A DNA stretch of 64,000 bases from Astrocystis sublimbata (Eukaryota > Ascomycota > Sordariomycetes > Xylariales > Xylariaceae). The stretch covers positions 62,001 to 126,000 of the forward strand of contig JAJNNY010000045.1 of NCBI GenBank assembly GCA_022453515.1, written 5' to 3'. Positions 35,281 to 47,119 of this stretch are shown here, in pieces (the stretch's first letter is position 1; the number at the start of each line of letters is the position of its first letter). Both the position numbers and the translations under genes were made by a program. A model generated the notes under the pieces. That model made no database searches and was not told where the DNA came from. It worked only from the letters and a program-made list of their open reading frames with translations.

Positions 35281-36979
35281 TCAGCTTCCAGTCGTGCCAG
35301 TTGCTGCAGCAGTACGCGTAGGAGTAGCAGCAGCCGCCGTGGCAGTTCTTTCAGTTCCAACATTCTCGTCCTTCCGTAAATACGCCGTAGCAAGACGGCT
35401 GCTCGCCGTGCCCAGTCGACTTAGCGTCTGCTGCAATTTTTTCCTGCCCTTGGTATCGAACAAACTCTTAACGCGCCTCAATTTCGCCCACCGCTCTTTA
35501 TCCTTCGCATCTCGGGCTGCTATATCCTCTTCCTTTTCGTTGTCGAGCCCTTGTTCGTAGGCCTCATTCCCCATTATCTCATGATCCTCCCCTCTCTCAC
35601 CTTGGCCCCTGCCTTTCCTAGAAGGCGTCATGGGCCCATTGGCAGGTAGAGAGGCCGTCGGCCGGTGAGACATGGGCGTCCGGCGACTGGTCTTACTGCT
35701 GCGCTCGCCTTGCTGCCGGAGATAAGCGCTGTTCTTGAGCGTTTGCGCGAGTATCTCCCAGCCCGCTTTGATGTCCTTGCTCTTGGACCCTGGGTTCTGC
35801 TGGGCCGTGGGGCTGCGCCAGGGGCGGATGGGGTCGAGGTAGTCCATGGGTGCCGAGACTAGGATCTGCCCTGTCGCCTCGTCGACTTCTTTGCTCTTGG
35901 ACATCCAGAGGCGGAGACGTCGGAGACAGGTTGCGCAGGTTGCTGAGTTCGGGACGGCGCCTATGCGTGGGTTTGTTAGACCTTGCCAGCCTGTTAGGGC
36001 TAGTGCTAGGGCTACGTCGTTGGGGGATGATGCTGCTAGATTCGTATTTGGAGGTGGCGGGTCGGTGAAGAAAGTTGGGGGTAGATGAGATTTGGCGGCT
36101 TTTAGGTCGAAGGTTGGAGGGAGGCGGAGGTTGAAGAGGTAGGGGAAGAAGCTCTGTCTTGTGCATAGGTCGTCGTAGCGTTCGCGGAGAGAGGACAGGG
36201 CTTGCTGGGGGACTGCTAGATGTAGTCTCAACAGAGTCTCTAGTTGGGGGTAGATGTAGAGTTAGTATCGTTTAGAAGTCTTGCTCGATGCCTTGGCGAA
36301 CAAGAGAGTCGGTAATGTACCATCACAGCCATGTTTCCTCCACAGACAGTCCTCGTCATGACCGTCGACGATGAGCTCGGAGAATCTCTTGGCCAGTGCA
36401 GCTTCGACGTCGGAGCCAACCACAACAGGAACCTCCTTGCCCTCGATTGTCTTCGTATTTGTTTTGATAACCAGCTCTTTGTGGCAGAGAGTGCAGCGCA
36501 CCCGTTCTTTCCCCTTACATATCCATCCTCGCTTGGCCCATTCCATCTCGTTGGCAAGGTCGGGTTTCGGCGTCCACTCAGTCAGCTCCTGGAAGGTCTA
36601 GAGGCGCTTGATAAGCTCGTCGCGATCGCTTAGGCAGTATTTTGGGCGAGTGTCGTCAGTCTGCTGTTTCTTTGCACTGGAGCCTGGCCTCTCCGGTGTC
36701 CATTTCTTCAGGACGACATTGGATATGGCAGTGCCGCTGAGCGTCTTCTGGTTCGGGCTCGTGGTCTCGAGAACACCGACTCGTCGCCGCTTGTTGAACA
36801 GATCGAGACACGGTGACGGGGTCGCTGGTAGTACCAGGTCGGATCGATGAGGCTGGCGATGCCGTTTGTGTTATTGGTATCGGGCTATCTCTGGCGTCAT
36901 TCGATTCTGAGGGTTGGAAACTGGGCCTGGCGCCCATGCCTTGAATCAGGCTATTGAACTTTCGCTTCGTGGCATTCAT
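35281..36979 (-). pseudogene. Rsm1-like C3HC zinc-finger protein gene, frameshifted
   Basis: Reads as an Rsm1/NIPA-type C3HC zinc-finger protein involved in nuclear mRNA export. It starts MNATKRKFNSLIQGMG (36979), has DLFNKRRRVGVL, then YCLSDRDELIKRLQTFQELTEWTPKPD, the zinc-finger start WAKRGWICKGKERVRCTLCHKEL and HDEDCLWRKHGCD. An 81-bp intron (36320-36240; donor GTACAT, branch ACTAAC) joins to ETLLRLHLAVPQQ. Two defects show. First, the MNATKRK frame and the zinc-finger frame differ by one base, so a frameshift lies at about 36,770-36,900. Second, where relatives have a histidine- and cysteine-bearing EHRFFCPW-like stretch, this copy reads DPIRPWRSPTAQ, which loses about six residues with zinc ligands. 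The rest ends ARDAKDKERWAKLRRVKSLFDT as in the family. Probably a captured, decaying copy of a conserved gene. Confidence 0.7.
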
Positions 36980-37744
36980 CTTGTACCACTCCCTTCTTGC
37001 GGCTAAATTGGTTTAATGTCCGAACGGGGTGGTAGACCAGCGAGACTGGTTCTGTCGGCGTCGTTGTGGCTTGTTTTCACAAAGTCGTGTATTCTCGTAC
37101 AGGTACAATATCGGGGGGTGATATTATTTACTTGGTTGTAACTTAGAAGTGAATTTTGGGTCGTCGCAAGATGGCCGCTTCCATTCAACCCTTTGTTGCG
37201 AAGAAGAGTAGCACGAGCCGGTCTACCCTGATGATCAATAAAGTGAATAGACCAGATCACTCGTTTTTGAGATATGTGACGTGTAATGAATGGCAATGGG
37301 CTTGTCTTAGAATCAAATTATCCTCGTTATCACAGCTCAATCAGGGGTTGTTTTCCGGAGTTTTGATCGCATTTTGGCCGACGTTTAGCGCCGTATTGGT
37401 TGGAGGGGCGACCGGGTCTCAGCGCTCAGGTACAGGGGGGACAGCTCCGTGCTGGCGCGATGCGACAGAATTTCATCGTTTGACCATTCCTGTTATTCAC
37501 TTTCTGAATCATAACCTAAGATGGCAACCTGTCTTCCCCCAGCCGACATGGTGAGCTTATTTAACAGATCATTATGTACAACAACTACACTCTTACATCA
37601 CCGTTGGCACGCAGTCTCACGTTCACCCCTTTCACTCCTACAACAAGGAGGTAGTGGCAGAGACACATTGTATTTCAATTTTCACATAAAACATGGGTTG
37701 GACACTGATATTTGAGCGAGCATAGATGGCACATCCATCACTAC
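36980..37744. other. Spacer inside the island
   Basis: 765 bp upstream of the Rsm1-like gene and downstream of the peptidase. Only short frames without features occur here. Confidence 0.4.
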
Positions 37745-38709
37745 TCAAGAGGACGCCGCAATATCACCCCCCTCTTGTGTCAAGAAGTCCCCAACAACCC
37801 TCAACACCTTCTCCCGCAGTCTGCCGTCTTCCAAATGACACATGTGACCAGATCCAGGAAATGTGATCCAGCGCACCCGGGGAATGAGTTCAAAAAATGG
37901 CACCTGCGCAACATCGTGGGATGTGTCATATACACCATTATAAACGAGGGTAGGGGCGCTGATGTTGGCCAGTTGGGGAACAACAGTCCATGTTCGCAAC
38001 GAGCCATTGATGATCAGGGGCGAGGGGCCGTACATGGTTCGATATACCGTCGTGTCATCGGTCACATTGTGCAAAGATGCCAGCATCTCAACTGGTGGGA
38101 ATGGATCGGCGCGACAGACAAAATTCCTATGATAGAAGTTCATCGCGCTCTTGTATTCTGCGCCGTCGAATACGTTCTTCTCTTTGGCTTCGTCGAGCGC
38201 GCGTTTCATGTCCGGCGGCATCTGGTCTATGAGCCGCTCGACACCAAGGTCGGCCAGCTCTTTGCTTGCGAGCCCGCTGGCGAGGACTAGCCTCCGCAAA
38301 CCCTCAGGCCGACGGGCTGCAAATGCGGCGCCGAGCATACCTCCCCAACTCTGTCCAAGGATATGAAAGCCAGAACCTTGGCGTAGCCGCAAGTGGTCGA
38401 GCAGGTTGTCCAGCTCGTCTTGGAAAAGCTGCTCTTGCCAGAAAGACTCGTCACCGGCCTTTCCACGAAGATGTGTCGATGATGCGCAACCAATCTGGTC
38501 ATAGAAGATGACCGGAAGGCCATGATCGTGCCAAAGGGCCCCGAATGGCAGGAGGTACTCATGGCCGCTCCCGGGCCGCCGTGGATGATGACAACTGGAG
38601 TAGCGCTTGTGGAGAGGTTGCCTATGATCTTGTAATATGTGAAGCACTCTTGATCGATTGATGGGATCTTGAAGGGCGCCTTGCCTTCCAGAATCTGTGT
38701 TGCAGCCAT
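37745..38709 (-). pseudogene. Proline-iminopeptidase-like alpha/beta hydrolase, 1-nt deletion
   Basis: The start at 38709 (MAATQILEGKAPFKIP) leads into PVVIIHGGPGA, the oxyanion-hole HGGPG of the prolyl iminopeptidase/amidase group. After it the frame is wrong by one base. The other frame continues at once with GHEYLLPFGALWHDHG, VIFYDQIGCASSTHL, the nucleophile motif GQSWGG (Ser), and near the C-terminus the catalytic His in GSGHMCHLED. The full span is 965 bases, one short of 322 codons, so a single missing base near 38,561-38,572 explains it. Everything else is well kept, so the lesion is recent or a base-calling error. An intact form would hydrolyse N-terminal Pro or amide bonds in the cytosol. 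Similar hydrolases occur beside fungal peptide clusters. Confidence 0.75.
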
Positions 38710-39183
38710 GTTTGGGAGAGACAAGTGAAGAAGTTTGGAGAGTGATGATGCGGTGACGGGAAATAGAGTCAAGGCTGTGCATCCGGGATGGAATTTTGAG
38801 TAGTCCTGGGTCGGAACTGTTGATGTCGAGGCTGGTATTTTGCAGCTGCATTGTGACGTACATTGGTCTCACTGCAGCAACATTGATGGGCAGAACTCCA
38901 CTGGCAATTATATGTTGGTATTGGTATTTGCATGTACCTAGGTAGACAAGTACTTATACATTACCCGACTTCTGCCGCCTGTCGCTTACCAGTCGCATGA
39001 TATGCGCCCGTCACCATTTCCCCCCTACTTCGTCCTTGTCTTTATTTATTGCGACATTATACCATTTGGAAGTGCCTGCCAGGTGCATAAGTACCTATGT
39101 TCTTCTGATATCTCAACTGTGAACGCGCTCTGACATGCTGAAGTTCTCGCTCTTGTTCCAAACCCAATCATTCTTCAACTGAG
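38710..39183. promoter_or_regulatory. Divergent promoter region between peptidase and UstYa-like gene
   Basis: A 474-bp gap between a minus-strand and a plus-strand gene. There are short pyrimidine-rich stretches before the plus-strand start. No specific operator was identified. Confidence 0.4.
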
Positions 39184-40155
39184 ATGCCCGACTTTCTCAA
39201 CTATGCCCTTGTGCCCCAAAAGGAGGAGGATGATATCCAAGTGAAGAACACGTTGTCCCTCTCCACACAACTGACCCGCCTGTCGAAGTCATCGAAACGT
39301 GTTGTACTGCTCCTCGGCACTATGCTCCTAGGCTCCGTCTTTGTCAACATCGTTCTCATCTATAAACTGTTTGCCACGCCTTGGGCTCTTCTCGAAGTAC
39401 TGCCCACCCGATATGGTATGTTCGTAGATAGTTATCGCCTGTCAAATGACATTGTGAATAAGAAGCTCACACGTACTACCAGCCGGCCTTCGTCGAGATA
39501 TTCCTACAGAAATCCTCTCGAAAAGTGACTTCGATAGCATGAACCGAACAGTCCAGGAGGCTGCGTGGAGCCACGTCAATATGAAGCCTTGGAATGGATT
39601 TCTTGCGCTTGATGAGGAGTATACGATAGCTCAGGATCTACCGCACTCACAGCGGTGACCCTGGGACGTATCAAAGGGTGTCTACATCATGACAAGCTCT
39701 CATGAACTTCACTGTGTCGTAAATACCCCAATGCCTACTCTGAAGCCGCACCTTAGAGGGTCGACCCAACTAACACCAGCCTGTTACAGCACGTTCTTCG
39801 TCAATCTATCAACGAAGACCATGATGGGATAGTGGAGGCAGAGCGTACTTGGCCGTATCCTCATCTGATGCATTGCCTCAACGTTTTACGGGAGTCTGTG
39901 GTATGCAATGCCGATGACACACCACTCTATATTGGGCGACTACACAAGAATGCCCACGAAAAGTCACCAAGGGCAGGGACAGGGACGATAAAAATGTGTC
40001 GAGACTGGAACAAGCTGTTGGAATGGTCTCATGCTCGGAGTGCTTGTTATCGGCCGGTACACTGGACTGAAAAGGGCTTCAGCGAGCTGGATAGATATAA
40101 GAGTTGCCCAGATGGTTCCCGGCCATGGGAGCAAGTCGAAGACGAAATGGAGTGA
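39184..40155 (+). pseudogene. UstYa-like (DUF3328) oxidase gene with one nonsense codon
   Basis: Three exons: 39184-39415, 39483-39718 and 39790-40155. They would give 277 aa. The N-terminus has a transmembrane helix (VVLLLGTMLLGSVFVNIVLIY). Both family signatures are present: HELHCVHVLRQS, formed across the second splice, and PHLMHCLNVLRESVVCNAD. These HxxHC motifs bind the metal in UstYa-type oxidases, which cyclise or oxidise ribosomal peptides. The one defect is TGA at 39656-39658 (codon 136), where relatives have Trp in a QRWPWD-like stretch. All introns, phases and the rest of the frame are good. It lies next to a peptidase and a small secreted reading frame, as in RiPP clusters. Confidence 0.8.
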
Positions 40156-40381
40156 CTTGCTACGGCCTCATTTACAAACCTGTAGCGGTTGTTCTACGAT
40201 GGCCAAATCCATTCAATACACATACGAGTGCATTGTGTAATTTCCATGACCTACGATTTTAGATGCATATGAGTGTGTGTATGTGAGGTATATTGTGAGT
40301 TCATGTTGCTGTTCTTGACTGATGTCGTTACAATGTCTCCCCTCCACCACATGCAATCGATGAGCTACAATCTGGATGACA

Positions 40382-40729
40382 CTACACACTAGAGTCGTTG
40401 ATCCCAAACCGTACTTGCACTTCGTTAGAAGGCACACGCGACGATAAGCCCTGCGCTATCATCTTCCTGAACATCGTCATCCTCTGCTCGCTTGACTTTG
40501 GTAGTCTCATTCGACAAGGCCGCAGCTTCAGGGCAAGGGACCCTTTTGGCGTTGCTTCTGACACTACATGCATCTAGTGGGGGGATGTGTTAGTCTTTGA
40601 CAATCTCACCAGGTTCTTGGGAAAGAAAAGTTGTAAGGAGGTAGTGCTGGGATCGTGGACAGGAGTCGGCACAGCACCCACAACGGCAGCCACGGAAGCC
40701 ATGGTAGCAAGGATAGAGTTGAAATGCAT
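40382..40729 (-). CDS. Possible small secreted protein next to UstYa-like gene
   Basis: From ATG 40729 a short frame begins MHFNSILATMASVAAVVGAV, a good signal peptide, followed by PTPVHDPSTTSLQLFF. It meets TAG at 40574-40576. A same-frame stretch continues from ATG 40573 to 40382 (about 63 codons, basic). GTGAGA to CACTAG would make a 36-base intron between them, which is very short even for fungi. So it may be a 51-aa secreted peptide or a two-exon protein. There are no tandem core repeats with Lys-Arg cuts as in UstA-type precursors, so a RiPP precursor is only a possibility from position. Confidence 0.3.
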
Positions 40730-41581
40730 TGTGTGGCTGATTTGGTAGTCAGAGTGGTAGGAGGAGTTGTTTCTTTGACTGGTGGTATTCTGGCTACGGA
40801 TGGAAGACATCTCGGTCGGTGGTACCATAAATATACATCTCACGAACCCCATAGTTGACCATCATCCACTCCAATTGAACGACAGTCTGGCCTAAGACGA
40901 GTTTTGCTTGATTTGAGCCTGATCTGGCTGGAGAGAGAAGGCGGGGACCTTTGTGATTTGTGTGCAGAGAATCGATTTCCTGCAAAGTCCTGCAGGACAT
41001 TCACAGACTATCTACGTTGTACTCACTTGCGAAGTGCGGCGAAGTTACATATGCGTGTAACCTGAAGTAGGTCATAAGCTCGTATTTATTGCGCCTATTG
41101 GTCACATTCTTATGTTGGTTGTGTCTTGCATGCCGAAGATGTCATGTTTACGGCACAGAGCTGGGGGGCCATTGGCAGACAGAAATTTGTCGCCAAGTCC
41201 GACTTTTTACTGCAACGTTGATGGGGACAGTGGTTGCAAATCCTTTGTTTTTTTCTTGGTTTTTTCTCGTGTAGGCAGAGCCTTGCTGATAAATGTAGAG
41301 GTAATCCTGCTTCCTAACGGCACAGTTTCGTTGCAACTCATTCTGAACTCCAAACTGTCACCCTACTTCGGCTATCCATGTGGCGTCATGATCAATGTCC
41401 ATACGACGTTTCCGAAACGATGAGGGAAGGCGAACCCAGAAGATCTCCCATCCTCTTGAGCCGAGACACTTTCGTTCTCGCTCAACTACACCGCTTACAT
41501 ATCATACGAAACCTACCTATTCCGAGAATCTGTTTTTTTAAGCCTAAGGCTCATATTCATCACTCGCAACCTCCTGTCATC
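40730..41581. other. Spacer inside the island
   Basis: About 850 bp without a supported gene. Only short frames occur. Confidence 0.4.
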
Positions 41582-41728
41582 ATGCCAGACTCTTCCAAGA
41601 ACGCGCTTCTGGCCTTGACCGGCTCGCTGACAGGCATAACAACCGTCGCGTTCAGATTACGATTTTGGACCCGTAGACAGCACAAGTTGCCTCTGCTAGC
41701 AGACGACTGGTTTGCAGTCATTGCCCTT
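41582..41728 (+). pseudogene. First exon of a SAT4/rhodopsin-like membrane protein, truncated
   Basis: 49 codons from MPDSSKNALLALTG through a hydrophobic helix, then RLRFWTRRQHKLPLLADDWFAVIAL, which resembles the first membrane helix and the following loop of fungal SAT4-type (rhodopsin-domain) integral membrane proteins. A donor GTAAGC follows at 41729. I cannot find the remaining helices in the next kilobase. It therefore looks like a 5' fragment of a family whose usual length is 300-450 aa. Confidence 0.5.
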
Positions 41729-42207
41729 GTAAGCAGCCTACCTTATCCCAAGTTGCTTAGTTTGTGCTTGCTCACGTATTGTGATGGAAAGTTGTCTTGG
41801 ATCGGGAAGGCAATCTGTTTACTCATCAGGCGTTTTCAAGTCAAGAGGTCGAGGAGACAGTGTGGTTGGTGGCTGTGCAATTCATCAGCTTTAAGCCCGC
41901 ACGCCCAGCGCCGACCAGAGGATATACAGGAGTATCTTGAAAACTTGTAATGACGTATTTCGATACCCGTCAGATAGATAGACACCTTTAGCAATTCTCA
42001 TATTCATCGGTCTTGAAATACTCGCCAGATGTTCCTAGGAGATGAAGTGCTGGAAAACGCGGGCGGTAGGATGGTATATTGATTTGAGGTGCGATGGAGA
42101 GAAGTCATTTTCTTCCATATTGGGTTATTTACTGTCGGATGCAGCTTTTGCTGGGCCCTCGTGTCTATTTCCTGAAGTCGAGATCTACCTAGGCACCTAC
42201 CCGGTAC
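41729..42207. other. Spacer between SAT4-like fragment and NLR 3' end
   Basis: 480 bp. It would hold any remains of the membrane protein gene and the NLR terminator. Nothing recognisable. Confidence 0.4.
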
Positions 42208-45200
42208 TTACTGCCAAGAAACGTCGACACCATAATCAGAATCGTCGTTGTCGTCATCATCATCATCATTGTCGTCGTCGTCGTCGTCGTCGTCGTCGCT
42301 GATCACCATAACGACCTTAGCACGCCTGGTCTTGCAACCTCGCTCACTTGTTCTGCGTCGCTTCGCGTTTGGCTCCCCAGTCTCATCGCCACTTCCACTA
42401 TCCGCCATCTCTCTTACCCGTCTCTTGAGTCTCACCACATTCGTCCTCTTCGTCAGCTCATCCCACGTCTCACCGAGCCACTTCTGCACGACCGTCACCC
42501 CCTTTTCATCACCCGCCCTCTTGCCCGCATATTCATAATTCGGGTTAGCCCCTTTCTCGAGAAGAAAGCGGGAGAGCTGGGCCGAAGCCTCGGAGGTCTT
42601 CAGCATCGCGTTGTGAAGCGACGTCCTGCCTCGGTGCACCTTCTTAGATCTCTCATAATAGTCCTTCTCCCGGACTTCCGTCCTCGGGGCGGGGGGCCAC
42701 TCGTTCGCGACAATCTTCCCGCTTTTCCCACGGGGGAAGTCGATTGGCGCGCCGAGTCGAAGCAGCTCTTTGGCCAGTCGAATGGATTTGGATGACCTTC
42801 CGAGTTCCGTGAGCGACCAGCCCAGGAAGCGGGGGTTCAGCACCGGAACACCGAGGGTTGCGATCAGTCGGCCCCAGGTCTGGACAAGACGCTCTTCGTG
42901 CACGGCGCTCCGGCTGGTCGCGGAGAAGGCCGAAACGGAGAAGAGGATGGATCTCTTGTAGTGCAGCGGGATCAAGGTCTTCGCTGGTCGAAAGTCATCT
43001 GGGCTTAAAGAATAGGACGCCTCGGTAATGTCTGCTCCTACCATGCACGTCGGGCTTAGTACGAAGTCTTCCCACGCGGCATACATGTCGTCCGAGCTGG
43101 TCTTGAGCAAGTAGCTGGCCGCCAGGTTGTAGCTAGCCTGGTCCATGGAAGCGAACGCGTCGAGCAGCCATCTCCACAGTGCGACGTTACTCCCTTGCGC
43201 GATGGTCCTTAGGAACTCGCGCGCCTGTACATTGTAGATGAACAAGGTCTTTTCATCCAGCCTGTTCGTGCCCACGAGGATCTTCACCATCTCCAGCGAC
43301 CCCATCTTCGCTGCGAGATTCAGCGCGCTCCACGTCGACCAGAGGTAATTTTTCGAAAAACGCGACATGATCTTCTGCATTTGATCCAGCCTCTTGGCGT
43401 AGGTACACTCGAGCAGTATCAGCTCTAGCTCATCTGAGGACACTTTGCCCAAGGGAAGGTCGATCTGAACCGGGCGTGACGGACTGGAGTGCTCTTTATC
43501 GCGGTGGTTGTACATGTCTTGTTTGGAACTGAAGCCGACGTCGGCGTAGAAGCAGGAAGACACGGAACACTTCCAAGGCCGCGAGTGTATCTTCACGTGC
43601 GCGTTCCTTTCCGCGCGGCTCTGGAATCCCCTGCTCATGCCACAGCCGGGGTAGATGCATCTGTATATGTGCGTTCCGTAGTGTTTCAGTAGCGCCGAGC
43701 AAGAGCATTTGTCTGCATGTTTTGTACCGGTGCACAGCAAGTTCTCTAACTTCTGGAAGGTTTGGACCGAAACGGATGATAGAATCAGCGGGTTGAGGAC
43801 GGCCCAAGTCGAATCTGTGGTGCAGATGTTAATTCCCCTGTGATCAAAGTCCAAATGGCAGAAAGGGGAGAAAGGAAACTCCAAAACCTACTGTTGCTGA
43901 ATGTCCAATCAGTTTGTCTATCATCTTGACGGAATCTCCAGGTATCACTGATCACTTCGGAAATATCGTTATCTCCCCAATCAAGATCGTGGTAGACTAA
44001 GTCCGATTCCGTCTCATGGTGCTCAAATTTGTCATTCTTCAGTTTCCGCAGTACTTGAATGATCAAATCGACCAGTTCTGTGTGAATTGACGTATCATGT
44101 TGCATGTCTCTGCCAGAACGAGTCACTAAAGCGACCCATTGACTTGACGCGAATGACTGCAATCGATATTTGCCTGCGACTAGATCGGCACTCAGCTGTT
44201 CATTGGAAATGTTCAGCTGGAAGATATCGGACGAGAGGTAGTGCAATATCGAGGTCGTGAGCTCGTAGCGAGCATCTATTTCCCGGATGGAACCTTCGAT
44301 AGCTGAGCTGAAGATGTATCTTTCATCTCCGTCAGCATTGCCGCGGCTATTTGACTGTATGATGGAAGCTCAACTTACTCTTTGGCGGTGAAGTGTACGA
44401 ACTGCGGAGTCTCGTCTACAATCTCCAGGATAGGGCCACATATGCGCACGAAGTACACGCTGGATACGACAGAAGGACACAGGTTGGACGCTGGGTCAAT
44501 CAACAGTGCCTGCTCCAACTCGTATCTCGTCATGGGTGTTGAAGTGCATCCAATCCAACCCAGTATGGCCCTGGCTTTGCGACGCAGAGCGGGTGGTAGA
44601 CCATTTATCTTGGAAATTATTCTTCCGTAACTAGATGACATGAGTAATAGCTCTCTAATCGATTAATGGAGGGTAGGGTTATGTATCTTACGCATCGTTC
44701 AGATCACGGGGCAGAACTGTAAGTTCTCGCTCGATCTCCTCAACACTCGTAAGCTGCTCAGCATTGTCTAGCACAATTCTGGCGTATAGAAACATTCCTA
44801 GAGGTCGAGGATTAGAAACTAGATAAGTGATACACCCCACAAGGTTGAGCCAATGTCAATGAAATTAGAAGCACTATACCATCTGCGCGGGTAGCGATCG
44901 GAGCCAGAAGAGTCTGGATCTTGTCTTGAGCCTCTTGATCAAAGTCACACTGATCTATCCAGTCTCGATATCTCTGCTGAACATATTTCTGGATGCTGGC
45001 GGAGTTTCTCTCATCCACCCGAATGCCAGTGGCTTTGGTAGTCAGGATCTGGGCAATATCGTCTTCCGCCCGGCTACTCAAAAGTATTCTGATGCCAGGA
45101 CAGGAGGCGAGCCCCACCAACTGGTGCAGTAAGATTCTTCGTTCCACGGCCTCAATCTCGTCGAGCCCGTCGATGACTATATAAATCGGCCCGGAGATAG

Positions 45201-46369
45201 CCAGCAGCGTTTTGAGAAGTTCCGAGACGTAGTCGGTGCTACAGGCGAGTTCCCTCGTGTTGGATTCAACCACAACAGCCTGTGCCTCTTTGTATTCAGA
45301 GGCTAGTTGGAATGTCAGGGACTGAAGAATGGACCGCGCCGTAGTACTGCTTTGGTGCATATGGCTCGCGAACACAAAGAGAGCATTGTGACTCGCGCGG
45401 GCTTTTTTTAGGGCAACAGCGGCCAGGAAAGTCTTGCCTGCTCCTGGTATACCGTAGAACCACAATAACGGTGCAGCGTGAGATTTAGTGTCAAGCCAGC
45501 CCAGGAAGCTGGTGTCTTTGAGTAGCCACTCTGCTGAGCCATTGAAGGAGCGGTTCAATAACCAATCCAGGCGATCGTAGTACGTTTGGGGGGATATCTG
45601 AGTTCGCATTGCTTCGAATTTTTGGAGCTGCTGGAAATCGGTGGTCTGATCGAAGTGTTCTAATGCCTTGGTTCGAGCTTCGTGCTCGGCCCGAATATGC
45701 TGTAGCGAGACCTCATTCCTCAACAAAGCTGTGTGCTTTTCGAGGTGCTGGACAACAACATCGATTTTTTCGAGGCGCCTGGGCCAGATCGATTCGGATA
45801 TCAATCTCGGTCCTGAAACAGGTCAATTTATTATTCATCAACGCACAGAGTAAGTGAGAAGTGGAAAAGCGAAACTCACTTGACATGTTGAAGAATACGA
45901 GAACGATCACAAAGAACTCGAGAATGTCTCCGTAAAATAGGCTGAGCGCCTCTTTGAGCTTTTCGGAATCGGTGAAGATCTTGGCCACTTCAATAAAATG
46001 CGGCAGAGCATCGCCAATCTTTTCGAAGACGGCGGAGACGGCGTCGGAGAAGTGAGCGGCGTTTTTCGTCCATACTAACAGCATGCGGATAGGACCCCAT
46101 ATCAATGCCAGGATATCCGGCTTCACCTGCACGAAGGTATCGATCGTCGCTGCGTAGGCTTCCAATTTCCCAAGGAAACTTTTGATCTTTCCCAGATGTC
46201 GCATCCTCTGCTCAGCGTACGGTTTCTTCTGCACCTCTTTGATTGTTTCCCATACCTGCTCGATAGTAGTCGCCGAGAGCTTTTTGAATAGATCGTCATC
46301 ATTCAAGATGTTCTTAAGTCTCTTTTTGGCGGGCTCAAAAGCTAGAGCTGAAGGGTCGAATGAAGACAT
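42208..46369 (-). CDS. NACHT-type NLR with C2H2 fingers and poly-Asp tail
   Basis: Six exons, all in phase: 46369-45880, 45812-44880, 44797-44692, 44630-44379, 44319-43892 and 43814-42208 (1271 aa, intact). Residues 1-200: helical N-terminal domain of fungal STAND proteins (KIKSFLGKLEAYAATIDTF, then PDILALIWGPIRMLLVWTKN). NACHT: Walker A in GIPGAGKTF at about residue 284, Walker B in IYIVIDGLDEIE at about 373, then ILLSSRAEDDI and RADGMFLYARIVLD. HFTAKEYIFS ends the winged-helix-like part. Residues about 788-845 have two C2H2 zinc-finger patterns (CIYPGC, HVKIH; CSVSSC, HRDKEH). A helical, ankyrin-like region follows (SALNLAAKMGSLEMVKIL, then GRTSLHNAML). The tail has about 17 Asp from a GAC/GAT repeat. 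Fungal NLRs mediate non-self recognition and regulated cell death. It is divergent to the SNF2 gene. Confidence 0.85.
42248..42299. repeat. Trinucleotide repeat (TCG/TCA) encoding the NLR acidic tail
   Basis: A near-perfect run of ATC and GTC units on the plus strand, read as GAC/GAT on the coding strand. Such repeats change length easily, so the tail length may differ between strains. Confidence 0.7.
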
Positions 46370-47119
46370 ATTCGAGACTTATCGTACCTGTATATTTGGG
46401 AGATAGATTTCATCAACGCATTCCTCATAACGGACTCGGGAATATAAATGTATTATCAATACTCTCTGTGTAGTAGGAGCCGAACCCCTGTCGGTCAACC
46501 AACTGGAGCACGTCAAGTTTCTACACATCTTCATCATCCTTGTTGACAACCACAAGGAATGTGGCGCAGCTGGAAATCAATTGGCCAATGCATCCAATTG
46601 AATACGAATCGCCAATGGGCAAGACCACAATGCGCTGTTGGTCTGCACACCTGGGAGCTCTGCTGACACGGCGTCCGTTTCAGCAATTCATAGACACCCG
46701 ATCCTCAAGGCGGCAAACCGCTACCAATGTCTAATTGAAACGTTAGCTAATTTATACTGTTTATCGGGATTCGATTTACTATTCACCGTATCATCTACTT
46801 CTGATTGCATTAACAATGTCCAGGAGTGTGGGACACTGATTTAGTATCACAAGGCGTTTTCTTCATGGTTTCTGGTGTAGGAGACCTCTAGACAGGGGTT
46901 GCAGGCAACCGAGATTCTGATCGGCGGCGCATCAGCACGACGAAACACGCCTTATCTGCGGCCCCCAAAGCTTGCACAGCCAACTTTGACAGAAGACAGT
47001 CGGAGGATCCTGTATCTCTTTTGTTTTTCGTGCTCCCGACAAACTCGAACCACCTATAGTTCAAATCGATTCTCATTCATCTAAGGATTTCACCAATTAA
47101 CGGACTTCACACTCAAAAT
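46370..47119. promoter_or_regulatory. Divergent promoter between NLR and SNF2 genes
   Basis: A 750-bp gap between the two intact genes of the island. At 46,470-46,515 there is a short tRNA-like patch on the minus strand (GGGGTTCGGCTCC with a CCAGTTGGTTG beside it), too short to be a tRNA gene. No other feature. Confidence 0.4.

Noticed and set aside
46465..46520. Minus-strand tRNA T-arm-like GGGGTTCGGCTCC with a D-arm-like CCAGTTGGTTG
   Set aside because: Only about 40 bases separate the outer edges, with no anticodon arm. At most a tRNA fragment.
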